From: Conus ventricosus
Taxonomy: Eukaryota > Mollusca > Gastropoda > Neogastropoda > Conidae
DNA length: 64,000 nt
Direction of reading: 5' to 3'
Assembly: GCA_018398815.1 (NCBI GenBank)
Contig: CM031604.1
Span: 49,192,210-49,256,209, forward strand
Numbering within the stretch: the first letter of the stretch is position 1; every line of letters begins with the position of its first letter. The notes beneath the pieces are model-generated. The model ran no database searches. It saw nothing but the letters and a program-made list of their open reading frames with translations, and had not been told where the DNA came from. Below are positions 48,177 to 60,300 of this stretch, piece by piece. Made by a program: the position numbers and the translations under genes.

Positions 48177-48671
48177 TTATAAAAAATTTAAAATATTATT
48201 CCATTTGAAATGGATCAAATGGTGCTTTGTTATTGGCGGTTTTGGCGTGCAGTTGTCTCTTTCTGCTTTTAATGGTTCAGTTTTTTTTTGGTTGCTTTTG
48301 TTTCTGCTGTCTTTCTTTATATATTTAAAAACCATAATAACTGCCCCCAGCAGCAGCAAGGGCGCCAAAAAGACAACAGTTTTAAGTTCAATATTCCATG
48401 AAGACTTTGGGGCCCTTGAATCACATGGTGTTTTTTTTAGTGGCATTGAATCAACTTGTTCTGGCGCTGGCGGTGTTATGTTTTCATAATGCTGAAAACA
48501 TTAATTTTTTTTGTCTGTTCCACTCTGCTAATTTTTTTCCTGCTTCAACAAAGCCAGGATTTTTTTAAAGGTCTCCCCTGATTTAGCGTTTTTTTGATGA
48601 TTTTCTGGCTTGGTTACTTTCTCCACCTGATTCAGTGTTTTCTGGTTCTGATGATTTTCCAGCTCGTTCAT
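48177..48671 (-). CDS. Polinton small membrane protein (minus strand, frameshifted)
   Basis: From the ATG at 48671 the frame is hydrophilic and Lys/Gln/Glu-rich (MNELENHQNQKTLNQVEKV). After a break near 48540 it continues as a segment with one strong membrane span (VVFLAPLLLLGAVIMVFKYI, about 48375-48320) and a basic tail. Only the 48177-48446 part is a clean frame. I do not recognise the family. It may be a virion-membrane or accessory protein, but that is a guess. Confidence 0.45.
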
Positions 48672-48850
48672 TTTGAAGGGAAACAAAATCTAATATGATA
48701 AAAGTTATTAATCCATGATCGCTGGCGATAACATGTTCCAATCTATAGTATAAATCACATCCTAGAGACTCTTTAAAGACTTGTTAAACTGGATCTTGCG
48801 TTAAATCATACGTAGATCTTGTCAGAATCAATTGGGAGCAAATCTACTGA

Positions 48851-49081
48851 CTAGTTTTGTGTACAAACTAAGAACCGTTTTCCCCCCCCTTTTTTACATT
48901 CTAGACCCAGCTGCGCTTCATTTCCTGTTATGATATTTATAATGTCTTGTGGCGACATCTGTTGAATCTGTTCAATGCTGAATTCAGTTCGAGGAACTGT
49001 TTGGTTTTCCCACACGCTGCCCAAAAAATACAACCTCTCCTTTTGGGGCATAATAGCTTGATCATTAACTTGGTCATTCAT
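48851..49081 (-). CDS. Polinton hypothetical protein (minus strand)
   Basis: A clean 76-codon frame with SIEQIQQMSPQDIINIITG, a helix-like acidic/polar segment. Upstream, another frame opens at the ATG around 49134-49132 and may be its real start after a frameshift. No family recognised. Confidence 0.4.
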   Translation of the reverse strand: MNDQVNDQAIMPQKERLYFLGSVWENQTVPRTEFSIEQIQQMSPQDIINIITGNEAQLGLECKKGGGKRFLVCTQN

Positions 49082-49161
49082 AAGTTCAGGGAAAGGTTTA
49101 GGCCGCCTTGTAGCTGTAGGAGATCATCGTGTTCATGTTTTTATTTAATTTTTAAAATTTT

Positions 49162-49172
49162 TTTATTTATAA
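49162..49172 (+). promoter_or_regulatory. Shared TTTATTTATAA element before a Polinton gene
   Basis: TTTATTTATAA immediately precedes the ATG at 49173. The same 11 bases precede the next gene at 49418-49428. It sits in the AT-rich gap between divergent genes, so it could serve both. Function as a TATA-like late promoter is inferred. Confidence 0.5.
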
Positions 49173-49409
49173 ATGAGCACCGAAAAAAACTGTTACCAAC
49201 CTTGTATACCATTTCTGCTGTTTTTGGAGGGCTAAGTGTAGGATACTCAATGCTTTGGTTAAAAGCTTGGGTTTAAGAATTAAACCAGCAGATCTTGGCA
49301 AACTAGACTTTGAGGATTCAGCAAAGCTGATTGCTATCATTGCAGCTTCGGTTGCCACGAAAGATTTTTAGTTAAGCAAGGAATAATTCCAGACAATATA
49401 AATATGTAA
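49173..49409 (+). CDS. Polinton small membrane protein 2 (frameshifted)
   Basis: Starts directly after the shared AT motif. A first hydrophobic span (LPTLYTISAVFGGLSVGYSM, about 49190-49250) appears one frame from the ATG, because of a run of seven A at 49183. LGKLDFEDSAKLIAIIAASV follows, and LVKQGIIPDNINM ends at the TAA at 49407. At least two single-base slips break a protein of about 79 residues. Family not recognised. Confidence 0.5.
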
Positions 49410-49417
49410 GAAAAAAA

Positions 49418-49428
49418 TTTATTTATAA
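49418..49428 (+). promoter_or_regulatory. Second copy of the TTTATTTATAA element
   Basis: Identical to 49162-49172 and located three bases before the ATG at 49432, giving two neighbouring genes the same start-proximal motif. Confidence 0.5.
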
Positions 49429-49431
49429 AAA

Positions 49432-49827
49432 ATGGCTTCACTCGCAATAATGATAGGCGGCGCTGTGGTGAATGCGCTTGCTTTAGTGGCAGTAATTTTG
49501 CATTTTGTAAACTGGGGAATGACAGCGAGAGAAAAAGACATAACAAAGTATGGAGGAACTAGCAGCTGCACAAAAGCCTATGAAAGGCAGAGACTTGAGC
49601 AGTTAGATTTTATTAATGACACACTGAAAAGACAGGGGCATGCAGCTTACACATTAAAAATGTTTATCAAGCAATAAAACAATATTATCTAGTAACAGGC
49701 AAACCCAAACGGACATTTCCCCCCCCAAAAAACAGTGAAATTTTATCAACCATCAGAAAAAACAAAGATGCAAGAAATCGGGTTTATTGTCGTTGGTATG
49801 ACCGTTGGTATTTTTTTTGCACATTAA
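49432..49827 (+). CDS. Polinton two-span membrane protein (frameshifted)
   Basis: The clean part (49432-49677, 81 codons) has an N-terminal span (LAIMIGGAVVNALALVAVIL), then a charged helical region rich in Arg, Lys and Glu with RLEQLDFINDTLKRQGHA. After a break near 49675 a second frame continues (YYLVTGKPKRTF). The last piece ends IGFIVVGMTVGIFFAH, a C-terminal span, at the TAA at 49825. It ends 16 bp before the integrase ATG, as in a compact viral gene block. I cannot name the family with confidence. Confidence 0.6.
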
Positions 49828-49843
49828 TATTGGCTGAATAAAA

Positions 49844-50780
49844 ATGAACAAAATCTATTATTCGCCCAAAGGATATTGGAAGGGCATCACAGCAATTAAA
49901 AAGCTAAGCCAAGCGGCAGGAGTTAGTGAAAAAAAACAGCAAAGGAATGGTTATCTAAAAAAAGCAATTTGGCAAATTTATTTACCTGCCCTAGGAAATA
50001 CAGAGGGCCACACTTTTTAATACAACTCCAAACGGCACCCCTCAAATGGATCTTCTATATTTACCCTCTGATAGGATTAGACGAAAAAGATTTAAATACG
50101 CACTTACAGTCATTGACGGCTTCAAGATACAAAGTGCGGAACCATTAACACAAAGAGTGCTTTGCTGTTGCTGTTGCCATACAGCTGATTTACCAACGAG
50201 GCCCATTAAAATTATCCTCGCATGATTCAAGTTTATGAGGAAAAGAATTTAAAGGCCAAGTGAATCAATTATTGTTGAAACATAGAGTTTTCCATTAAAA
50301 GGGGGCATTCCAGGAGTTCCCGATCACGGCTTTATAAAACTTTAACAAACAGTTAGCCGAAAGACTTTTCTCCTACCAGTATCACAGAGAGCGATTGACA
50401 ATTCTCGCAACACAGAAAGGGTTAGAAGATTGCCCTCAGTTTGCGCGCAATGAATAATGAAGAATTTAAAGGCCTAAAACCAGTACAAGCAATCAAAAGA
50501 AAAACAATAAATGTTGTTGAAGGAGAGTCTTCATCGGCAAACTATTACCGTTTGGTTTGAAAGTAAGGTACCTTTATTTACCGGGGGAAGCAGAAGGGGA
50601 CACTCGCATTAGGGCAACAGATCCCGTTTGGAGTGTTGATCCTATGAAATAAAAAGAATTGTAAAAATGAATCCGCCCGTGTATTATTACGAGAAACTGA
50701 CACAACAAAACAACTAGTCCTCAAAGATCTTTTGTGAAAGAAGAACTGCAGATAATTCCGCCAGACACAGTTCCGCTTTA
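49844..50780 (+). pseudogene. Polinton retroviral-type (DDE) integrase, frameshifted
   Basis: Joins the element's ends to target DNA. Starts MNKIYYSPKGYWKGI and reaches an AIWQIYLP block after a slip in an A-run near 49931. MDLLYLP (about 50046) places the first catalytic Asp, followed by FKYALTVIDG. The second acidic position is not readable: the local text gives QVYEEKN near 50230. FNKQLAERLFSYQYH (about 50343) lies just after the expected Glu. A C-terminal SH3/chromo-like part with YLYLPGEAEGDTR lies near 50570. At least six frame breaks occur. Most sit in runs, so consensus error is as likely as decay. Convergent with the polymerase. Confidence 0.85.
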
Positions 50781-50809
50781 ATTAATTTACGGTTCTCCAG
50801 TGCCCCATT

Positions 50810-53800
50810 GCATATGAAAATCTGGATTAACAAACACCGTTTTGTGTTTGTTCTATCTAATGACTTCTTTGTTACAACTGTTGTGTTTGGGTCTCATGGG
50901 AGATTAGATCGCAGTTTTACGTTGTCATGATGAAAAGTCTTATTGCCAAACAATGCTTCTTTTTAGTTGTCATGTGATATGTTTGACTGCACAACACTGC
51001 GAGTTTTTCCTTTGCTTTCTTAATGATTTTCTCTGGCTCGAAATACTGTACATTTTCGATCTTAACCCCACATACTCCTTTATTACCTTTCCAGATAATT
51101 CATCCTTCATCTTTCTAAAAACCCTTTGTTAGTAAATTTAATGTAAAGGCAAGTCTTTAGGATAATCGGACGTGTATACCATCCCGCATGTCCTTTAGCT
51201 ACTTCGGTTTCCATGTCTTTATAGATGTCTCGTAGGGATATTTATAACAAAACTGTTGTATCTGTGTAAGTACTCTGGACTCAGGATACGAGGGCTTAAA
51301 GTAGTCATAAAGAAATTCTAACATCAAAAGCTTTGATAATTCTAAAACAGTAAACCCAATAAATACAGGTTTGTCTAATTTGGGCTTTCTTTTTTTTTCT
51401 TTTATCCCAAAAAGTGATATAAAAATTTTAAAAGTCCTGATTTTTTTGGGTTTTTAAAGTCAGTTTAAATTTGGCTTCTTTCTCTTTGGGGATAATTTTA
51501 AATCTTTGCGCTTGTGCGGACCCCCAAAGGTTTTTCCCAAAAAAAGTTTGTTGTTCATCAGCTTAAAAAAAGGGTTTTTTCTGAAGCTTCTGGGGTTTAG
51601 TTCTGAGGTAGTGTTCTCATGATTTTGGTTTCTTGAATGTTTTGATAAAAAAGCAATTATACGTGAACAGCTGTCAACTTAAAAACCATGCCCCTTTTAA
51701 AAAAAAATTGTAAAAATTCTGTAATGGGGGCCCTTAATTTTTTTTTCCCTTCGAAGTTTAGGCACAATTTTAGGGGCTCTTTTGGGGTTTCCATCTTTAG
51801 ACTTTCTGAGGCTAACGGATAGTTTTTTAGCGGGGAGGGAGTTCTGGGGATATTTTAAGTAAAATTTAGAATAAAAAACCGCGCTGTTGATCAGGCGTTA
51901 AACTGTCTAAAACCATTTAACCCTTTTTGAAAAATTTTGTTCCTGTGAAACTTTTTAAAAATTTGGGTTTTAAGGGAAAGCGATTGCGCCAGGGGCCCAC
52001 CCCTTTCGGGATTGTTTGGGGGCTAAATACAGGGAGATAGTTAGACCTTTTATTTGGTTAATAGTGTCCAAGTTTTTTTTGTTTGCTTTACAGAAATTTG
52101 GTGCGCCCGCCATACAAAATTCCCTTTCCACGCAATCCGTTTTCAATCATCTAAAACTTTGGTAAATCTGACAAAAAATCAATCTGTACCCCAGTAAACT
52201 TTAAGAAAGCGTCCCAGCTCATCCGGGTGCAGAAATATAATGCGCAGGATCTAACTGTAATGTTTCATGCAGGTCTTTCTATAATTTTCAAAGACGTTCC
52301 GCCAACAAACATACATCGGCCTCAAGTAGGAATCATGATAGTCTCCCATCGTTTTTACACTCTAACTTCTGCCACGCATCTTGAGCATGTTGGTAATCAG
52401 AATCACTGATGTCCTTTCCTCTAAGACTAGAAAAGAACGCGCCTTTAGGAGGAAGTGTATCTTCGTCAAACCTTTCCCAACTGTTCATGTATTCATAAGG
52501 GTAAACACCCTTTCTAACAAGCGTTGAGTCAAAATATTTTCCGTTATTGGGCAGGACTTTAAAAGGACATAGCTAGTGACTCTAATGATCCCATCATGTG
52601 TTGCATAGAGTCATAAAAAGACATGTTATTTAAAGTGAAACACATGTACTTTTCTGATGACTGTGCAATGCATGACACCCTGAAGGCATCGTCCACTGCT
52701 TTCATTATAAGATGAGAGTCATAACCTCGCAAGTTATGAAAGAATACAGGCAGTTTCCCATGTCTTAGGATCAAACTTTAGTTGAAGATTGCATTTGTTA
52801 TGCGCCGCTCCTCTGAACTTTCCGCTAATGTGATCATGGTCTCTTACTTTTGGATTCTCTGCGTCTGATGAGAGGCCTAAACCGCAAATCCAACAATGTG
52901 TGGCTGAGTCTTTACTGTTGTTGGTCTTCAGGCGCCATTATGATTTCAGATAAATTCAGATTATTAGAACAGTCATTACGCACTTGCTGCATGCGTTCTA
53001 AGAAGTATTCTGCAGCATTAGACCTCTATTAATTCTGGCTTTGAATGGGCGCCATCCGACTGACAACAATGAAAGCAAATGAACAAATCTGATGATTACT
53101 CATTAAGACTGTTTTTCGTAGTTTTTGTGGTGCTGGCCCTTCATAAGGAACAATAGCGACTCGAAGTCTGCGTAAACTACGTATGGAGAATTTTGCGTTT
53201 TTTCCAGTTCTTAAAACTAACTTTAGATCCAGGTGGGGGCGTAATTAGTTCTGTATTACAGTCAATGGGCCGAAAAATTGTTTCTTTTTTTCGCTTGCGG
53301 CTTGAAAAAGGGGCCCATTCTTTTTAAAACTTTTCTACAAAATTTCCTTGTTTTTTGCCCATCTTTTAAATTTTTGCTGCTTTTAGTTTAAATTGTTCGT
53401 ATTAATGGGGAAATGCGGTACCCCCCGCTGGTGAAACTTCGTATAAGTCAACATGATTTTTGTTTTCGCCAATTGTTGGCTTTTTTTTACACTTTAATTG
53501 GCCCAAAATTTTGGGGTTTCCCCTTCCCATGTGTATACTTTAACTTTTTTGGGTTTTGTTTTGTTCTTAAAAAACCGATAAATTTTGGTCTACATAACAG
53601 GAAAGGGGCCCCCAAAAAATTTTTAAATAAATTGAGGTACGGGTGATAGTTAGACACCTCTCTGCGTTTTTGCGGTCTGATGCAGCCTTGAAAGAAAAAC
53701 CCACAAAAAACCCATTTTTTGGTCTGTTTTCCTTTATTTTAGAACTGCTTTTTTTTTGGCGACTAATCCTTGGGGGTAGGGGAATGTGAGACTTCCCTTC

Positions 53801-54300
53801 CAATCGGGCATTTTTAAAGGCCTTTTTAATTTGATCCCCTAAGATTTTCGCCCTCTGCCCAACCCCGAGCCTCTCTTTTGGTTTTCAGCCGCAGCGTAAA
53901 AACGGGTGCAAGCATTCGCTGCCCAACCGGGGGTTAAGTCTTTTAGGAGAAAAAAATAGTCTGTTTTTTTTTCAAACCCCGGACTTCTAGATTTCTTCGT
54001 TTATTGTTCATAGTAAATTTAAAAAAACAAAAAAACATTATTTTAAACCGTGGGTTATTTTTTGGGTTTACTTGGAACTTGGGGAAATTGCATGAACAAC
54101 ACTTGCCTGTATTTTGGGTTGGGTCAATGACTTCAAAATCAAAAAATCATTCATTCCCTCTTGATAAAGCTCTCTCTAAAAGCATTCCTTCAAAAAATTG
54201 TCTTCCCCTTCATATATCTTAGCCAGTTGAGCTTCTTTTCTAACCAAAATTTTTTATTTAAAAAAAAAAAAATATTTAAACAAAATCATAGGGGAGGGTC
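50810..54300 (-). pseudogene. Polinton protein-primed family B DNA polymerase, frameshifted
   Basis: Replicates the element using a protein primer. Read on the - strand, the N-terminal part (54.3-53.0 kb) is noisy. A Cys/His motif (HCWICG then VRDHDHISGKFRGAAHNKC, 52898-52791) is of the HNH/endonuclease VII type often embedded in Polinton polymerases. The exonuclease block is VFFHNLRGYDSHLIM (52747-52703), followed by KGVYPYEYMNSWERF (about 52510-52465). The palm region shows YDYFKPSYPES (about 51310-51275) and then YTDT at about 51268-51257, where the motif C reading frame breaks. The C-terminal end is near 50810. About 1150 residues would fit the family. Breaks are numerous, densest in the noisy zones. 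Confidence 0.88.
52791..52898 (-). other. HNH/EndoVII-type zinc motif within the polymerase
   Basis: Two Cys pairs (HCWICG and HNKC) flank DHDHISG...RG, the layout of a phage T4 endonuclease VII-like treble clef. Such a segment is known in Polinton-type polymerases; its role is unproven. Confidence 0.7.
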
Positions 54301-57300
54301 TTTTTGCGCTTGGGACCAAAAACAAAAAGTATAAACCTTTTTGGGGTTTGTTAATGTGGCTTTTTAAAAACAGATTTAATGTCTCGTTTTTTTTTTTAAA
54401 GCTTTCCTTTTTTTATCTCCCGGGGGGTTCGGGGCTGTTGAAAAAAACTTGTCACCCCCCTTTTTGAAGACAAATTTTTGGGTCTTTTGTGGGGCATAAA
54501 AAATGGGCCCTGAAAACCGTTTAAAAATTCTTCATCCGTGTTTTTGATTTAAACTAGCGCTTTTTTATTGTAGTTTAAAGGGAGCAAATTTTTACGGGGG
54601 TTTTAGTTGAACCATAGCTGTGTGTTTTTGGGGTTTAGTTTTTATTTTTTTGCTGGCGGAAACCAAACCCACTAATGAACACAGGCCAAAGCAAAAGGGA
54701 AAAACCCCCAGGGGAAAAAAGGCTGGGGGGGGCCCCCCTAGCCCGTTGCTAAAGAGACCAACACTCTTTCCCTGTGATAAAAAGGCGCTTATAGTCGATG
54801 CTCCAGAAATTAACATATGTAACAGCATTAAAGGCAGCAGAATACCTTCGTTTGGTTTTGCTGTATTTTAAAAGGGCCCTGCTCTGGGTTTTTTTTTTGT
54901 TTTTGTTTAATGTTTGTTAATTGAAAAGGGTTTTACTTCGGGAGCCCAAAATTGCCTGCTATCTCTTTTTTGGGGGGGCCCGGGAGGGCCCTTTGGATAA
55001 AAAATTTAACAGACATGCTTTTTTTAAAATTTAAAAAAAAATTTTGGATTTTTTATCTTTTAATCTTTATCTTTTAATATTTTAGCTGGCATCTTTTATT
55101 AAAAACAAATGTACATTTAAACGGTTATCGGGTTTTTCTTTTTCAAATTTGGGAAAGTTTATTAACCCCCTTACAGCCCCCCCTCCCGCTTCCATGCAAC
55201 TGATTATCCTCTTTGACCCTTTGGGCAATCCATAAACCCTATTTTTTTGTTAAATAATCATTTAAAATCTTACACTGTGAAAGGGGTAGGGGGGGGGGGG
55301 GGGGGGGGGTTTGGGGGGGGGGGGGGCCCCAAGGTCAACTGTTGGGTTTCTACACCTCCCCCCTCCAAAAAAGTTTTCTTTTTTCTTTAAAATTTCGATA
55401 AAAGGGTTTAAAGCCCGCTAGCAAAAGGGGTTTGGTTAGGGCTGCCCTCAATCGAACATTGTACTTTGGGTTTTTTTGGATTAAAAAAATTTTACTTCCT
55501 TTTTGAATGGTTTTTTCCTTCACACGCAATAAAATCCTTTAAGCGACTTTTGAGACGCTAAAAAATAAAAACCATTTTAGTGTCTGGGCCCGCTTCTGGG
55601 TGAGGGGGGGGGGGATGAATCCTTTTTTTGGAAAATTAGGGGAAATTTTGATATTTGTGCTCAAAACACCTGCTAAATTAGGGTTCTAACAACGTTCCAA
55701 AAATTAACGGAGGGCAGAAAAAGGTGTACTTTTCTTCGGTGCTGGTTTACTGTTAAAGTTTGATTCGTTTAAAAAGAGTTAAAGGGCAGTCTGTCTTTTA
55801 AAGGCCCCTTTTAAAGGTGGGGGCATGCGCTTTTTCAACTCAAAAACAAGGGGAAAGGAAAAACGTTTTTCCCAAAAGCAAAATTTTCGCCCAAAAAACT
55901 TTTTTTCCGTCTTTTGGGCGCACCCCATTCTAAAGTTTTAGGCTTTTTCAATTTTTTATTCCCTTTAAACGCAAGATCAGCCCCTTTTATTTCCCCGGGG
56001 AGCCAAAAAGTTTAGGGTTTTTTAAAAAAAAGTCTGCATTGTGTTAAAAAAAAAATTTTTTTGCCCCAAAATTTTTTAGAAATTTCTTAACAATTGCCCG
56101 CCCCAAATTCGGGGGCCCCTGTCCCCGTTTGTGGTTGGGTTTTTGGGAAACGGGGTACTTTTTGAAAATAAGACGCGCAGAAACCGGGGAAAAATCACTT
56201 CATCTTTCTCCTAGGGCCGGAAATTTGCAGGAGAATTTGATCTGCATCAAAGTAGATGGGGTTATTTGGAACAGTAATATTTTCCCTTTATTTCCCTTCA
56301 CGCCCCAAAAGGGGGGGCCCGTCTTCATGGGGTCCAAAAAATCAAGCCATATCCCTGTAAAAATTTTTTTTAAAACAAAAAAAAAATTAATTATTTAAAA
56401 AAAAAAGGCAGGGATTTTAAGATGAAAAATTATGAGTTTTTGGGTCGTGGGGGACGCAAGGGGGATTCCCCGGGAGCGGGATTTGCTCCCGGGGGCCCCC
56501 ATTGGGATGATGAAATTTGCAGAAATCGGGAGGACATTACCAAAAGTTTGGTATAAATTAACAAAAAAAGTAGGGGCCCGATCATTTTTTTTTTTTTTTT
56601 TCCCCCCAAAAAAGTTTAGGGGCCAAAAAAACCACCCGAAAATTTTTAGACCCTAAAAGATTTTTTAAAATAAAAGATGACCAATTTTTTTGTGAGGGCG
56701 ACCAAAGGGCAATTGTTCAGCTTACAACTAAAAAAAAACCCACCCAAAATTTTTAAAACCGGGGTTCAAATTTTTAAAAAGGTCAGTGTGAAAGATAAAA
56801 ACGCCTTGGCCCTTTTTAGGGCCCAAAATTTAAAGGGGGGAGGCAGTTTCTAAACCCCAAAACACACGGGAAAGAACCCCAACAATAAAACCAAAAGCAA
56901 AACAGGGGAAATTAAAGAATTTAAAACATTCAGCAGGGGGAAGTTTTAAAAGAATAGAAAAGCGAATTCCCCTTTTTCAGAAAAAAACAGCGTTAAAAAC
57001 TATACACGAATCACCGGACCCTGCAAAAAAATAGGGCCCTTTTACCCTGCCCTTTTAAAAACCATCAAGGCAAATTTAAAAAACAATTTTGCAAAATAGG
57101 TAAAAAAGATGGGGGCATATTTGAAGGGAAAAAGAAAAAATCGTTGAGGCGATGAGCCAACCCCTTTGGGCATGTTTTTAAAGAAAGAATAACCCCAAAA
57201 ACTAAAAGACTTGAAAAAGAAAGATCGCAAGACTAAAAAGTGCTAACCTAACCGAGACCAATTACGTAACTCAAAATGAAAAGGGAAAAAAAGAGAAACT

Positions 57301-60300
57301 ATCCGAAAAATTTTATATGAAAAACCCCAAAAGCTACGAACGAATCCAAAACTGGTTTTGAGAGCAAGGAGTCCCCATTTAGTAAGCGTTTTTCAGCCTT
57401 AGGTTTTGGGAAAAAGTACCGGTGTTGGGTTTTTACAGGCGGGGGTGGGGTCAAAGTCCGTGCCTCCCCCCCACCATCGCCTTTAAAAACATGGGGGAAA
57501 AAAACAGCTTGATCATCTTGCAAGTTTATTAAAAAAAATTAGTGGGAAAGGGCCTTTAACCTTTACCGGGAAAATTGGGATTTTTGTCAGTGGGGTTTTG
57601 TCTACTGCAAGCAAAGTGTTTTGGGTTTTTTTCCGAGCACTTATGGGCAATTTTTGTTTTGTAATGTTTTGGGGTTTCTTTTATAAGATAAGACCAAGTA
57701 ATTTCCCTTTTCCAGTTAATCCAAGAAAAAGCGCTGCTTTTCATATTCATGGGCATCGCGAACAAGTCCGCGAGCCCTTTTCTGAGCTTTAAGGGCTTTT
57801 GGGGGGGGGGCTTCGGGGAAATTTGATGACTTAATATTTGGGGGGTTTTTACTGCTTTGCAATATTACTGGCTCCCGAATTTTGTCGTTTTTTTCCCCAA
57901 ACCCTTTTGTTCTTCCTTCTATAAGAATTTCATTTTTATATTTTTTATTTTAACCCATCTGGGTCGGGGGTCAGAAGGCAGCGTATAAACCGTGCCCAAA
58001 AGCAAAGGCTACTTTCGACTGGGGTATTTAAAACAAAATTTTGGGACCCTTTTAAACTTGGGAAGGTAAATCAAAATGTAGAAATTTAAAGGCGTCCCTA
58101 AATTTTCTAAATATTTTTTTTGTGCGTCAAAGCCCGTAGAAGGATAAATTATGCTGATCTTGCCGGGGCCCTTTCGAACCCTAGCAAACACCAAAAATAA
58201 AATGCGAATAGATCGTTTAATTCCCTTCTATTCCCGGCCCCAGTTTGGGCCCCTTTGAAGCGTCAAGTTTTTTGTTGTTTCCCTGCTGTTTTATGCTTTT
58301 TGCTTATGGACCAGGGCCCCTCAACAATTTTTGAAAGGAGAACGGCCGGGGGAAAATTATACTTCCGGGGCGTGCCCTGAAAAAAAATGACCTAGCCCTG
58401 TTTTTGATCCAACTTTTTTCTAAAGTTGGCTTTTATGTTTAAAATTTAATTCGTTTCCCGATCCCTTTTAAAACCTTTATGTCTATTTTGTTGCGATTGG
58501 GGTTTTTAAACGATTTGTCATTTTGGTAATTTTGGGGCTTGCAGTTTTATCAAAATATCTGAAGGTGTTAAAAAAAATGAAATCGACACGAAACCCCACC
58601 CAAAAAATCAATGAATTAAAAAGATTAAACATACGACACTCCAAAACCCCCGTTGATGCACAAAACACAGCAAAAATTTAAAAGGGTTTTGGGGGAAAAC
58701 TGCAAAGGTTTACTAAACCACTTTCCCGGATTTTGCTCTTTTTTAAAGGGGGGGGAAGATAGCTCTTTAATGGAGTTAAACCCCCTTTTTTTGAAAAAAG
58801 GCATTTGGGTCCAGCAATTTTCAAGAGTATCATTGCAATTTTTAGGATTGTAGTTTCGGCCCCCCAGAATAATTTTTCATCAGTAATTTGAAAGCACTCA
58901 TTTTTAATTTTTTTTAAAAAAAGTTTGTTTAAAAATTAAAAAACTCCCAAGGGGCCGTCCCTTTGTTTTTTAAAAACATGCTATTTTATAACAATTTTCC
59001 GGGGGGGGGGGGGGCCAAAAAAAGGTCGCGCTCCCTGAAATATTTTACAAATGTATGGTTTAAAATAACAAACCAAGGGGGAAAAATAAGATTTCCCAAA
59101 AAAGGAAAAAAACAAAAGTCGTTAACAGTTAACCAAAACCTGAGGTTTTTTACGGGGGTTTTTCTCACAAAAGGGGGCAGAGTAAATTAGAAATTACTCT
59201 TTTTAAATTTTCAATCAAATCCCAAAAACAATATTAACATTCAAAATTTAAGAAGCAAAATACGATTTTTTATAAAGAAAAATAAACTAAAATGCTTTGG
59301 CTTTACAACTAGCAAATTAACCCCCTCTATTTTTTGTTTTCGCCAGATGAAAAATACGTTTGGGGGGGGAAAGTCCCTCAATCTTGCATTAATTTATTAA
59401 ATCATGTTCATTTGGGTGAGCAAGCACTGATGAAAAAATTATATGATGGAAGGGCCCCCAACTGTTTTAAAAAACCTTGCCGCAGGGGAAAACTGCATAT
59501 TTCGATTATGAAATTATACAATTCCCTAATTTACAGTTTTTTTAAAAAATTTGTTTTTTGGGGGGTCGGATCATTTAAATAAAAATTTAAAGACAAAAAG
59601 GGGGAAATCGTAAAAAGTGATAACCTCACATTGTTTTTTAAAAAAAATAAAACGCTACTAAAAATAATGTCGCGTGGGCCCGAAAACCCGGGAGTTTCAT
59701 TAAACGCCTGTAGGGGTATAACCTTAGAAAATTTTTAAAACCTTGCCCGACGTTTCGGACTTTGAACAGAACGGGGAATAAGGGACTTTGTATGGGTTTT
59801 AAATAACTAAAGATGGTGATTATAACCAAAGGGTTGTGAAAGTAAAAAGTTTCCCAAACCCAGAACAGCTGCGCAATCTAAAAAGAAATAATGTTGGTCA
59901 TATAATATAAAAAAAAGGTTTTGAAAAACCCGACCCCAAAGGCACTTGAACCATATTTTTGAAGGGAAAAAAAATTTTAATTTTAAACCCATTTAATATT
60001 TTTAGCCGCCAAAAAGTTTTTAGAAAGCTTTTAACTCTGGCCCTTTAAAATGTAAATCTTATGCCCGAGGACCATTGCAAAGAGATTGAAAAAAAAGCCG
60101 TATGGGAATAAACAGTACAACCTCCACAAAGGGAATCAGGTTTTTAAAGATGCTTTAAAAATTACAGTTTTATTCCGCAAATGAAATTTGGGAAAACGTT
60201 TTACAATTTTTTTTTTGAAATTTTTTGTTTAAAAGTGTAAAGAGGGTGGGGTTTGGGCATTTGTGACGTCCTTCTTTAAAAGGGGAAACAATTTGCCCGG

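Noticed and set aside
59334..59582. Possible capsid or structural protein fragment in the Polinton
   Set aside because: The stretch is coherent but matches no motif I can name; assigning a function would be a guess.
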